Source: Alphaproteobacteria bacterium (lineage in GTDB: Bacteria > Pseudomonadota > Alphaproteobacteria > DSM-16000 > Inquilinaceae). From it: a DNA stretch of 64,000 bases. Positions within the stretch are counted from its first letter, which is position 1, and every line of letters begins with the position of its first letter. The position numbers were made by a program, and so were the translations under genes. The stretch is from NCBI GenBank assembly GCA_028277405.1, contig JANQGH010000020.1, positions 1-64,000 of the forward strand, written 5' to 3'. This document shows, one piece after another, positions 16,381 through 24,621 of the stretch. The notes beneath the pieces are model-generated. The model searched no databases. It was not told the DNA's origin and saw only the letters and a list, made by a program, of their open reading frames with translations.

Positions 16381-17571
16381 TCAGAAGCGCAACTGGCCCT
16401 CGTAGGCATCTTCATACAGGCGTCGGCAAACTTCTTCCGTCAGCGCAATGGGATTACCGGCTGCGGTCGGGTCGACGATGGCCATAGAAGCCAGTTCCGC
16501 GAACCGATCCGGCTCGGCGCCGAGTTCGGCGATGGTGTTCGGGATCTTGAGCTCCTGCCGTAGCGCCAGTACCCAGTTCATGACACCGTCGAAGGAGCGA
16601 TCGGAAAGCTGCAGATAGCCGGCCAGTCGCTCCATCTGGGCCGCGATGGCGCGCCGGTTGAAGGCCAGGACATAAGGCATGATCACCGCGTTGGTCAGGC
16701 CGTGATGGGTGTCGTAGACCGCGCCGATCGGGTGCGACAGGGCATGGATCGCGCCCAGACCTTGCTGGAACGCCGTCGCCCCCATCGATGCGGCGGCAAG
16801 CATGCCGGCCCGCGCCTCGATATCGGTGCCCTCGGCAACGGCCCGTGGCAGGTGCTCCTTGACCAGCCGAATGCCTTCGATCGCGATACCGTCGGCCATG
16901 GGGTGAAAGCCCGGCGCGCAATAGGCCTCCAGGCAATGGGCGAGGGCGTCCATGCCGGTCCAGGCGGTCAGCGACGGCGGCAGGCCGATGCACAGTTCGG
17001 GATCGCTGATGACGATCGACGGCATCATCTTGGGGTGAAAGATGACCTTCTTCACGCCGGTGCCCGGCTGGCTGATAACGCCGGCCCGCCCGACCTCGGA
17101 CCCGGTGCCCGCCGTCGTCGGGACGGCGATGATCGGCAAGATCGCTTCGGCGTCGGCCCGGGTCCACCAGTCGCCGATATCCTCGAAGTCCCAGATTGGC
17201 CGCGTCTGGCCGGCCATGAAGGCGATCACCTTGCCGACATCCAGGGCCGAGCCACCGCCGAACGCGATCACCCCGTCATGGTCGCCGGCTTTCAAGGAAG
17301 CGATGCCGTCCTGCACATTCCGCTCGATCGGATTGCTCTTCAGGTCGGAGAAGACGGTTGTGTTCAGGCCAGCTTCACGGCACCGGCCCACGACCTCCAG
17401 AAACATCGGCAGTTCGGCGATGCCGGGATCGGTCACCAACAGCGGCCGAGCAATGGCGAGCGACCGGCAGGCGTCCACAAGCTCGCCAATCCGGCCAGGC
17501 CCAAAGCGAACCTCTGTCGGGTAGGACCAGGTGGCGGTCAGGCCTGCCCCGGTCATCTCAGTAACGCTCAA
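16381..17571 (-). CDS. Iron-containing alcohol dehydrogenase
   Basis: The 396-residue group III alcohol dehydrogenase has NAD-binding FGGGSALDVGKV (104-115) and PTTAGTGSEV (151-160). The four metal ligands are D208 and H212 (GMDALAH), H276 and H290, matching FucO spacing. It oxidises an alcohol or reduces an aldehyde in the cytoplasm. Its start overlaps the end of the glutamine-synthetase-like gene by 14 bases, so the two are translationally linked. In this operon it could act on the alcohol group of an amino alcohol after gamma-glutamylation; that role is inferred from neighbours only. Confidence 0.9.
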   Translation of the reverse strand: MSVTEMTGAGLTATWSYPTEVRFGPGRIGELVDACRSLAIARPLLVTDPGIAELPMFLEVVGRCREAGLNTTVFSDLKSNPIERNVQDGIASLKAGDHDGVIAFGGGSALDVGKVIAFMAGQTRPIWDFEDIGDWWTRADAEAILPIIAVPTTAGTGSEVGRAGVISQPGTGVKKVIFHPKMMPSIVISDPELCIGLPPSLTAWTGMDALAHCLEAYCAPGFHPMADGIAIEGIRLVKEHLPRAVAEGTDIEARAGMLAAASMGATAFQQGLGAIHALSHPIGAVYDTHHGLTNAVIMPYVLAFNRRAIAAQMERLAGYLQLSDRSFDGVMNWVLALRQELKIPNTIAELGAEPDRFAELASMAIVDPTAAGNPIALTEEVCRRLYEDAYEGQLRF

Positions 17572-18928
17572 AGCCGTGTTGCAGTTCCCAATCGGTCACT
17601 TGTTGGTCGAACAAGGACTGTTCCCATACCGCCGCATGGACATAGTGATCGATCACGTCGTCCCCCATGGCCGCGCGCAACATGGAGGAACCATCCAGCA
17701 GCCGCGTGGCCTCGCGCAGTGTCTTGGGCACCTCCGGCAGGTTCGTGTCGTAATAGGCATCGCCGACATGCGGTTCGCCGAGATCGAGTTTCTGCTCGAT
17801 GCCCGAAAGACCGGCCGCGAGCAGCGCCGCGAAGGCGAGATAGGGGTTCAGGTCCGCGCCGCCGATCCGGCATTCGATGCGGATCGCGTTGCTGTCCTCG
17901 CCGACCAGCCGGAAGCCGGCCGTGCGATTGTCCATGCTCCAAACCGCCCGTGTCGGCGCGAAGGTACCGACCTGAAAGCGCTTGTACGAGTTGATCGTCG
18001 GGGCGAGGAACCAGGCGATCTCGCGCGCGTGGGCCAGTTGGCCAGCCACGAAGTGCCGCATGAGGTCGGACATGCCGGCGGGCGCGTCGCGGTCCAGGAA
18101 CAGCGGCTGCTCCCCGTCCGTGTCCCGCAGGCTTTGATGGATGTGCGCGGAACTGCCGGCCAGGTCGCGGTGCCATTTGGCCATGAACGAGATTGCCTTG
18201 CCCTGGGCGTGGGCGATCTCCTTACAGCCGTTTTTCAGGATCGCGTGCCGGTCGGCCATCTCCAGCGCGTCGGCGTAGCGCACATTGATCTCTTCCTGGC
18301 CGGGGCCCCATTCGCCCTTGGAGTTCTCCACCGCGATGCCGGCGCCTTCCAGGCCGTTGCGGATTGCCCGCATGACGCCTTCTTCCTTGCTGGTCTGGAA
18401 GATGTGGTAGTCCTCGATGTAGGCGCCGGCCGTGTCCAGGTCGCGATAGCCTTTGCGCCGCGCGGTGTCATAGCTGTCGTCGAACAGATAGAACTCAAGC
18501 TCCGACGCCATCATTGCGCGCATGCCCAGCGCATCCAGCCGCGCCAACTGCGCTTTCAAGACCGCGCGCGGCGAGTGCGGCACCGCCTCATGGCTGTGGT
18601 GGTCAAGCACGTCGCACAGGACCAGCGCCGTTCCCTCCAGCCAGGGGATGCGGCGCAAGGTGGCGAGATCGGGCTTCATGACGAAATCGCCGTAACCCTT
18701 TTCCCAGTTCGCCGCCTTGTAGCCGGGCACCGGTTCCATATCGATGTCGTTGGCCAGCAGATAGTCGCAGCCATGGGTTTCCGCATGGCCCGATGCGACG
18801 AAATAGGCGGCGGAAAACCGCTTGCCGATCAGGCGCCCCTGCATGTCGACGAAGCACACCAGCACGGTATCGATGGCGCCGGCCGCGACCTGCTGTTCGA
18901 GGTCGGTGACGGTCAGATTGCCAGGCAC
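17558..18928 (-). CDS. Glutamine-synthetase-family ligase (gamma-glutamyl-amine synthetase type)
   Basis: The 456-residue glutamine-synthetase fold protein has catalytic E143 and E145 in ASELEFYLFDD, a middle GPGQEEINVRYADALEMAD block, AHIHQSL for the ATP/metal site and RIECRIGGADLNPYLAF near the end. A VDMQGRLIGKR N-terminus and the lack of the adenylylation-site sequence of true GlnA place it with PuuA/GlnA4-like ligases, which attach glutamate to amines rather than ammonia. It lies between an APC permease and an iron alcohol dehydrogenase in one operon. The amine substrate is unknown; polyamines or ethanolamine-like compounds are the best guesses. Confidence 0.87.
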   Translation of the reverse strand: MPGNLTVTDLEQQVAAGAIDTVLVCFVDMQGRLIGKRFSAAYFVASGHAETHGCDYLLANDIDMEPVPGYKAANWEKGYGDFVMKPDLATLRRIPWLEGTALVLCDVLDHHSHEAVPHSPRAVLKAQLARLDALGMRAMMASELEFYLFDDSYDTARRKGYRDLDTAGAYIEDYHIFQTSKEEGVMRAIRNGLEGAGIAVENSKGEWGPGQEEINVRYADALEMADRHAILKNGCKEIAHAQGKAISFMAKWHRDLAGSSAHIHQSLRDTDGEQPLFLDRDAPAGMSDLMRHFVAGQLAHAREIAWFLAPTINSYKRFQVGTFAPTRAVWSMDNRTAGFRLVGEDSNAIRIECRIGGADLNPYLAFAALLAAGLSGIEQKLDLGEPHVGDAYYDTNLPEVPKTLREATRLLDGSSMLRAAMGDDVIDHYVHAAVWEQSLFDQQVTDWELQHGFERY

Positions 18929-19000
18929 ATCGCGGTCCCTTCGCTGGATTCGGGATGGGCTATTGAAGCGGACCGGGCGCTTGGAGGCCAGCGCGACGGT

Positions 19001-20485
19001 TCAGGCACTGCCCGCCCGGTGATCGACGGCAAATTCCTCTTCCGGCGACAGGATCATGCGGTGCCGGGCATAGACCGCGAAGTAGGCCAGCCCCGCCAGG
19101 AACCATATCGCGCAGCCATAGATGCCCGGCCGATAGTCCGGATTGATGAACAGGAAGACCAGCGTCACGGCCGCGATGACACCGGCCACGAAGGCCCCGG
19201 GCTTGCCCAGCGGGCTGACGTAAGGCCGCTCGACATTCGGCACGTTCTTCAGGCGGATATAGGCGATCATCTGCATGATGTAGGCGATCACGGCCCCGAA
19301 GACGGCCATATTCAACAGCACGGCCCCGACCGGAACATCGCCGAAGATGTCCCCGCCAAACTCCAGAATCAGGCACACGACATAGCCCAGCACGGCGCCC
19401 GCGATCAGGGCGACGTGCGGTGTCTTGCGCGTGCCATGGGTGATCGACAGCCATTTGGGGAAATACCCGGCCCGGCTGAGCGAATAGATGTTGCGGCCAT
19501 AGGCATAGATGATGGTGTGGAACGATGCGACCAGCCCGGCGACCGCGACCAGGGCCAGCAAGGACGAGCCGATGCCGTCGCCAAAGATCGTCCGGAAGGC
19601 GAGGAACAAGGGATCGCTGGCCTGGCCGACGGCGTGCGCTCCGGGCGCGATGCCGGCATTCAGAAACAGTGTCAGGGCCGAAGCCACGATCAAGGTCAGA
19701 ATGCCGTAGAGCAACCCCTTGGGCATATCACGCTTAGGGTCGTGGCTTTCTTCCGCCGCGAGCGGCAGTTGCTCGATCGCCAGATAGAACCAGATGGCGA
19801 AGGGCAGGGCCGCCATGACACCGTCGATGCCGAAAGGCAGGAACGGCCCGCCGCCCTCTGGCAGTTCCGACCCGTCGAAACCCATGTTCAACGCCCAGCG
19901 CTCGAAATCGAAATGCGGGATCGCGCCGATCCAGAAGACGGCCAGAATGGCCAGCGCCAGAAAGGTGATGAAGATGGTGAACCGGAACGTCGTGGCGACC
20001 CCGCGTACGTTCAGGCCGACGAAGATGGCATAGAAGATCGCCCACCAGGCCCAGTTGGGCAGGGTAACGCCAAACAGATCGTCGCTGATCGCGCCCATAT
20101 AGCCGGCGATGCCGACAACAATGACGGCCGGCGTCAGCACATATTCCATGTTCTCCGCCAGGCCGGTGACAAAGCCCCCCCAAGGACCCATCGTTGTGCG
20201 GCCAAACGAATAGGCCCCGCCGGTGTGGGGCAGGGCCGGGCTCATCTCCGCGATCGAATAGCACATGCCGATATACATGATCGCGATGATCAGGGTGGCG
20301 ATCGCCAGGCCGCCGAAGCCGCCGACGCTCAGGCCGAAATTCCAGCCGAAGAAGTCCCCTGAGATGACCGCGCCAACACCAAGCGCCCAAAGCGACCAGG
20401 CGCCGGCATGCCGCACCAGACCGCGCCGCTGGAAATAGTCGGCGCCGGTTTGTGCATAGGTGATACCGCCCTGGCGTTTCGGCAT
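19001..20485 (-). CDS. APC-superfamily amine/amino-acid permease (ethanolamine-permease-like)
   Basis: The permease has 494 residues from ATG 20485 and about twelve hydrophobic segments. The opening LWALGVGAVISGDFFGWNFG and VGGFGGLAIATLIIAIMYIG segments and the PALPHTGGAYSFGRTTMGPW loop recall the Eat-type ethanolamine permeases of the APC superfamily. It would import the substrate of the downstream ligase. The open frame runs on to 21052 across the next gene, but that part is an off-frame shadow. GGAG is seen 12 bases before the ATG. A 24-base gap separates it from the amidohydrolase gene upstream. Confidence 0.87.
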   Translation of the reverse strand: MPKRQGGITYAQTGADYFQRRGLVRHAGAWSLWALGVGAVISGDFFGWNFGLSVGGFGGLAIATLIIAIMYIGMCYSIAEMSPALPHTGGAYSFGRTTMGPWGGFVTGLAENMEYVLTPAVIVVGIAGYMGAISDDLFGVTLPNWAWWAIFYAIFVGLNVRGVATTFRFTIFITFLALAILAVFWIGAIPHFDFERWALNMGFDGSELPEGGGPFLPFGIDGVMAALPFAIWFYLAIEQLPLAAEESHDPKRDMPKGLLYGILTLIVASALTLFLNAGIAPGAHAVGQASDPLFLAFRTIFGDGIGSSLLALVAVAGLVASFHTIIYAYGRNIYSLSRAGYFPKWLSITHGTRKTPHVALIAGAVLGYVVCLILEFGGDIFGDVPVGAVLLNMAVFGAVIAYIMQMIAYIRLKNVPNVERPYVSPLGKPGAFVAGVIAAVTLVFLFINPDYRPGIYGCAIWFLAGLAYFAVYARHRMILSPEEEFAVDHRAGSA

Positions 20486-20508
20486 CGGCTGTGGGCTCCA
20501 GCGTTGGG

Positions 20509-21336
20509 CTAGCGGGCTGCTCCAGAAACGTAAGGCGGGCCCTGCTCGTGTAGTAGAAACGCCTTGTCGACCGACGTCGAGATCCAATCCGCCATCAGGT
20601 CGGCGAAGAAGGCGAGGCCGGCCGCCTCCATCAGGTGATCGTTGCGGATTTCGATCATCACGTTCAGCAGCCCCCGTGCGATGCCGTGGACCTTTAACGT
20701 ATGGGTAACGCCGCGGTCGGGGCCGTAGGGCTCGTTGCGTTCGATATCCAGTCCTCTCGCCGGCCGGTGGTCGCCCAGCATCAGATCCGCCAGTCTCGTG
20801 TCCGTATCGTGAACGATACCGACATCGAGATGGCGTACCCGGCCTTTGAACACGGGCGTGAAGCTGTGGATCGTAACGATCGCCGTTCTGCGACCCTCGC
20901 GCATGCGCTGGTCGATGACCTTGCGCGTGCCGTCCCGGAAGGGGCCGTAGACCTCGTCGCGCCGGCTTCTTCGCTGGCCTTCGGTCAGATCGCGGTTGCC
21001 CGGTACCTCGATGAAGTCGACGGATGACGGCGTTTCGTCCGTGGCGCCCCAATCCCGGTTGCTATCGTAGACCAGACGCGAATACCGCTGCATGACCAGC
21101 GCGGCGTCCAGCCGCCGGGACAGCTCAATCGACAGTTCGCGGGCGCCGATGTCGGAAACGATATGGCTGTTGCGGTGTTCCTGTGCGAGCCCCAGCCAAT
21201 CCAGCGAGGGTGGCATCTGGCGCCCGGCATGCTCGCAGACCAGCAAGATGTCCGACCGACCGGCCGGATTGGCGGATTCAAAGGGCGAGGGCTGACCGGC
21301 CAGCAGGCCGGCTGCACTCATGGCGATATCCCGCAT
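20509..21336 (-). CDS. N-formylglutamate amidohydrolase-family enzyme
   Basis: The 275-residue zinc-type hydrolase resembles HutG2. It contains DILLVCEHAGRQMPPSL (metal-binding Glu/His), HIVSDIGARELS, SRLVYDSNRD and TIHSFTPVFKGRVRHLDVG. Family members remove the formyl group from N-formyl-glutamate in histidine degradation, but no other hut genes are present. It is the first gene of the permease, ligase and alcohol dehydrogenase operon, so it could instead hydrolyse a gamma-glutamyl or acyl amide made by the ligase. The ATG at 21336 has a GGAGGAAACAGGG site. Confidence 0.85.
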   Translation of the reverse strand: MRDIAMSAAGLLAGQPSPFESANPAGRSDILLVCEHAGRQMPPSLDWLGLAQEHRNSHIVSDIGARELSIELSRRLDAALVMQRYSRLVYDSNRDWGATDETPSSVDFIEVPGNRDLTEGQRRSRRDEVYGPFRDGTRKVIDQRMREGRRTAIVTIHSFTPVFKGRVRHLDVGIVHDTDTRLADLMLGDHRPARGLDIERNEPYGPDRGVTHTLKVHGIARGLLNVMIEIRNDHLMEAAGLAFFADLMADWISTSVDKAFLLHEQGPPYVSGAAR

Positions 21337-21359
21337 CCCTGTTTCCTCCGCTCGTCCGT

Positions 21360-21392
21360 GTGTAAATGTTCAAAGATGGGGCGGTCTGTCAA
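21360..21392 (-). promoter_or_regulatory. Candidate promoter of the amine-utilisation operon
   Basis: On the minus strand a perfect TTGACA lies at 21392-21387 in the short space between the divergent RpiR gene and the amidohydrolase gene. The matching -10 is weak (AACATT or similar, around 21370-21365). The region is AT-richer than its surroundings, so a promoter is likely, but the exact boxes are uncertain. Confidence 0.35.
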
Positions 21393-21488
21393 CATCCGTA
21401 CAAAGCGGCGAATCATAACAAATCTCGCCAAGCGCGGCCGAACCGCTTAGTTTCGATGTCATTGACGTTGCGACCGTATTACCAACTC

Positions 21489-22373
21489 ATGGCTCCATCG
21501 ACCTCGAAAAACGCTGCCCAGACCATCGCCGAACGCATTCGAGAACGGTTCAGCAGCCTGACAAAGGCCGAGCGGCAGTTGGCGGACGCCTTGATGGCCA
21601 ATTACCCCGTGGCGGGCCTGGTCAGCATCACCTCTCTGGCGCGGTCGGCGGGCGTTTCAACACCCACAGTGCTTAGAACGGCCAAGAAGCTTGGTTTTGC
21701 CGGCTTTCCGGCATTCAAGAGCGCGCTGCGCGCAGAACTGAAGGCCACCCTGTCCAATCCGATCTCAAAGCACGACAAGTGGGCCGTGAGCGCACCTGAA
21801 AGCCACATCCTGAACCGGTTCGCCGACGCTGTTCAGGAGAACCTTCGCCGGTCCGTCGCCCAGATCGACCCGAAGGCCTTTGACGATGCGGGCGCGATGC
21901 TTGCGGACCGGGATGCCGCGATCCATATCGCCGGCGGCCGGATCACCCACACCATGGCCGACTACCTGTTTACCCATTTTCAGGTCATCCGCGAAAACGT
22001 CTTTCTCTTGCAGACCTCCGCCAGCCTGTGGCCGCACAGCCTCTTGAACATGAAGCCGGGCGACGTTCTGGTGATCTTCGACATCAGGCGCTACGAGACC
22101 GATCTGATTGAGCTGGCCACGCTCGCCAACGAACGCGGCATCGACATCATCCTGTTCACCGACCAATGGATGTCGCCGATCGCGGCGGTCGCGAAGCATG
22201 CCTTCAACGTGAGGATCGAGGTGCCGTCGGCCTGGGATTCATCCGTCGCGACCCTGTTTCTCGTCGAGGCGATGATCGCGACGGTCGAAGAGGCCCTGTG
22301 GGCGGATGCCAGCGAGCGCATGCAACGGCTGGAAGCGATCTTCGACACGACGCGGCATTTGAAGAAGCGGTAG
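21489..22373 (+). CDS. RpiR/MurR-family transcriptional regulator
   Basis: The 294-residue regulator has an N-terminal RpiR helix-turn-helix domain (FSSLTKAERQLADALMAN, then SITSLARSAGVSTPTVLRTA at about 46-65). A SIS sugar-phosphate-type sensing domain follows (HIAGGRITHTMADYL, VLVIFDIRRYETDLIELATL, GIDIILFTDQW). It is divergent from the amidohydrolase, permease, ligase and dehydrogenase operon with about 150 bases between, so it is the likely regulator of that operon and of itself. The start could be ATG 21489 or ATG 21456; neither has a good ribosome site. A SIS-domain regulator next to amine genes is a little unusual; a phosphorylated or aminated intermediate may be the signal. Confidence 0.87.
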   Translation: MAPSTSKNAAQTIAERIRERFSSLTKAERQLADALMANYPVAGLVSITSLARSAGVSTPTVLRTAKKLGFAGFPAFKSALRAELKATLSNPISKHDKWAVSAPESHILNRFADAVQENLRRSVAQIDPKAFDDAGAMLADRDAAIHIAGGRITHTMADYLFTHFQVIRENVFLLQTSASLWPHSLLNMKPGDVLVIFDIRRYETDLIELATLANERGIDIILFTDQWMSPIAAVAKHAFNVRIEVPSAWDSSVATLFLVEAMIATVEEALWADASERMQRLEAIFDTTRHLKKR

Positions 22374-22384
22374 CGCGCGCAGGA

Positions 22385-22804
22385 TCAAGCTTCGTACCTT
22401 GCCTTCATCATCGCGACGGATCGTTCAATCAACGTCTCCAGCACACCGGTGTCGATGTCTTCAAGCTTCTTGATGTACAGGCAACTCCTGCCGGTCGTGA
22501 ACTTGCCAAGCCTTTGCATCAGCCTGTCGAACTCGGAAAAGCCTGGCATGATGTAGATCGTCAGCGCCTGTTTGCGCGGCGACAGGCCGGTCAGGAACCA
22601 TTCGCCTTCCTTGCCGCTCTTGTAGCGATAGCGATAACTGCCGAAGCCGACCAGGCTGGACCCCCACATCTTCGGCTCTTCGCCGGTCAGCCGGCGCATC
22701 ATCTCAAGGACGGTCGTCGCGTCTCGGCGGCGACGGTCCGATGTCACGCCTGCCAGATAGTCCTCGACGCTTGCGTCCGTCCGTTGGGTCTTGAGCGTCG
22801 ACAT
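22385..22804 (-). CDS. DUF1801-family protein
   Basis: The 139-residue protein begins at ATG 22804 with GGAGA upstream; an upstream in-frame extension to 22873 is not needed. It matches the DUF1801 (YdhG/YdeI-like) pattern: DASVEDYLAGVTSDRRRRDA, LTGEEPKMWGSSLVGFGSY, KEGEWFLTGLSPRKQALTIY and FTTGRSCLYIKKLEDID. Proteins of this family have a frataxin-like fold and are poorly characterised; iron or stress roles have been suggested. It converges with the RpiR gene with 11 bases between. Confidence 0.85.
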   Translation of the reverse strand: MSTLKTQRTDASVEDYLAGVTSDRRRRDATTVLEMMRRLTGEEPKMWGSSLVGFGSYRYRYKSGKEGEWFLTGLSPRKQALTIYIMPGFSEFDRLMQRLGKFTTGRSCLYIKKLEDIDTGVLETLIERSVAMMKARYEA

Positions 22805-22923
22805 GGTTGGTCTCCTCTCTTGTCTTCTGCCGCAGTCGCGCACGGAGCGTATCAAACTCACGGCGACGTTCACCGTTGTTTCCGGTGCCGGCCGGCGTAG
22901 GCCCCGCTATAGTCTCATCCGTC

Positions 22924-23934
22924 ATGAGGCCAAAATCGTCGTTCCTAAAAGCCATTTCGCTTGCCCTGGCCACGATCGTGGTGCTGGGCACGGCGACAGG
23001 TCAGGATCTGGCCAACGTGCCGCTGCCGCTCGATCGGCCCATCGTCACGCAGATGCCGCAGGCCGAGGCCGCGCCGCCTTCATCGGCCGAGATCACGGCG
23101 GTGCCGCTGCCAAGCCGGCGGCCGCAACCGGGCGAAGAGCCCGTTACCTCGGCCGACCTGGTCGGCTGCGGCTATCCCCCGCCGGCGGGCACGCCGACAC
23201 TGCGCGTTGGCGGCCGGCAGCGTTCCTTCATCGTGGCGGTACCGGCGGGCTACGATTCGGCGCGGCCCCATCGTCTGATCCTGGCCTTTCACGGCCGCAC
23301 CAACTCCGCCGCCCAGGTCCAGCGCTATTACGGGCTGGAGGGGCAGGGCGATCGGCCGGCGATCCTGGTCTATCCGCGCGGTTTGCTGCAAAACTCCGGC
23401 CGCTTCGTGTGGTGGAATGGCGGCAGCGGAACCGCAGAAGATGATTTTGCGTTTTTCGATGCTTTGCTCGACTATCTGACCGCCAGCTATTGCGTGGATG
23501 AGAACCAGATTTTCGCCGTCGGCCATTCCATGGGCGGCAGCTTCGTCAACAGCCTGGCTTGCGCCCGAGGCGACGTACTGCGCGGCGTGGCGGTCGTCGG
23601 TGGTGGCCATGGCGGCGGACCGGGGTGCCGCGGCCGCGTCGCGGCGCTGGTCATGCATCATCCGGAGGACCGCCTTGTGCCGGTGGCGGCCGGCGAGGCC
23701 GCGCGCGAGGCGCGGCTGGCGCAAAACGGTCTGACGCATCTGACCCCCTGGCCGACGGCAACGCCCGCGGGCTACCAGTGTGAGCGCTATGGGGTCGGCG
23801 CCGTGGCGGAGCCTGTAATCTGGTGCCCGCACCCGTTCGACCGCACCCGCAGTGGCCGCTACTACCCGCACAACTGGCCGGCCGGGACGGGCGCCGCCAT
23901 CGTCGACTTCTTCGACCGACTGCCCGCCGGATAG
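22924..23934 (+). CDS. Secreted poly(3-hydroxybutyrate) depolymerase / feruloyl-esterase-like hydrolase
   Basis: The 336-residue protein starts at ATG 22924 with a signal peptide (FLKAISLALATIVVLG). A Pro-rich linker follows (about 30-75), then an LpqC-type alpha/beta hydrolase domain. The nucleophile is S202 in GHSMGGS; an oxyanion-side LILAFHGRTNSAAQVQ and a late RSGRYYPHNWPAG containing the likely catalytic His complete the core. Such enzymes cleave ester bonds of polyhydroxyalkanoates or plant phenolic esters outside the cytoplasm. Two Cys pairs (GCGYPPP, SYCVDENQ) fit disulphides of a secreted protein. It stands alone ahead of the TRAP genes. Confidence 0.82.
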   Translation: MRPKSSFLKAISLALATIVVLGTATGQDLANVPLPLDRPIVTQMPQAEAAPPSSAEITAVPLPSRRPQPGEEPVTSADLVGCGYPPPAGTPTLRVGGRQRSFIVAVPAGYDSARPHRLILAFHGRTNSAAQVQRYYGLEGQGDRPAILVYPRGLLQNSGRFVWWNGGSGTAEDDFAFFDALLDYLTASYCVDENQIFAVGHSMGGSFVNSLACARGDVLRGVAVVGGGHGGGPGCRGRVAALVMHHPEDRLVPVAAGEAAREARLAQNGLTHLTPWPTATPAGYQCERYGVGAVAEPVIWCPHPFDRTRSGRYYPHNWPAGTGAAIVDFFDRLPAG

Positions 23935-23989
23935 TCAGGCTTGCGGCGTCTTCGCCGGTCTCGTTTTGGTCGTGGCCAAGGCGCATGGG

Positions 23990-24003
23990 ATGGACTAGAC
24001 CAT
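23990..24003. promoter_or_regulatory. Candidate GntR-type operator upstream of the TRAP permease genes
   Basis: ATGGACTAGACCAT is an almost perfect 14-bp palindrome (one mismatched pair) about 70 bases before the dctQ start. It resembles the TGGTCTAGACCA-type sites of FCD-subfamily GntR regulators. No GntR gene is in the window, so this is a pattern match only. Confidence 0.3.
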
Positions 24004-24073
24004 TAGCGTTAGGCCCAAGCAGCCGCGATCTGAAGACGGCGTGGGCCCGAGCATGCACCGGGGAGGTGGCTGG

Positions 24074-24610
24074 TTGAGGTCGCTGGAGTTGTTCGTTCAT
24101 GGCGTCGATGCCATGAACGAGTGGGTGGGCCGAACCATTGCCTGGTTCACGCTGGGCACGGTGCTGGTCTGCTTTACCGTCGTGGTCCTGCGCTACGTTT
24201 TTGCCACCGGCATCATCTGGCTGCAGGAGGCCTATGTCTGGCTGCACGCCATGGCCTTCATGATCGGCGCCGGTTACACCTTCAAGCACGGTGTGCATGT
24301 CCGGGTCGACATCTTCTACGGCCAGCTCAGCGGCCGGCGAAAGGCCTGGATCGACATTCTGGGCACGATCATTTTCCTGGGCCCGTTCCTCTTCGTCGTC
24401 GCCTTCTTCAGCTATCAGTTCATTGTCTCGTCCTGGGCCATTCGGGAGACCTCCAGCCAGCCCGGTGGTATTGAACAGCTCTACCTGCTGAAGACGGTGA
24501 TCTGGGTGTTCGTCTTCGTGGTCGGGCTCCAAGGCCTCGCCTTGATGGCACGCCGGACCCTCTATCTTCTGGGTCGCGAGGACTTCGCACCCGAAGGCGC
24601 CGACGCCTAG
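24074..24610 (+). CDS. dctQ: TRAP transporter small permease (DctQ)
   Basis: The small membrane subunit of a tripartite ATP-independent periplasmic transporter has four hydrophobic segments. The typical VDAMNEWVGRTIAW start and the HAMAFMIGAGYTFKHGVHVR loop identify it. The TTG at 24074 is preferred because GGGGAGG lies seven bases upstream and the protein then starts as family members do (178 residues). GTG 24041 and ATG 24053 are in frame alternatives. It is followed after 11 bases by the large permease. The matching binding protein is not adjacent but may be the one at 35273-36397. Confidence 0.88.
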   Translation: MRSLELFVHGVDAMNEWVGRTIAWFTLGTVLVCFTVVVLRYVFATGIIWLQEAYVWLHAMAFMIGAGYTFKHGVHVRVDIFYGQLSGRRKAWIDILGTIIFLGPFLFVVAFFSYQFIVSSWAIRETSSQPGGIEQLYLLKTVIWVFVFVVGLQGLALMARRTLYLLGREDFAPEGADA

Positions 24611-24621
24611 CGGCCGCCGCC

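Noticed and set aside
17531..20362. Plus-strand frame of over 900 residues opposite the glutamine-synthetase-like and permease genes
   Set aside because: Composition is Arg/His/Asp-rich, typical for the antisense of GC-rich genes; both sense genes have full sets of family motifs.
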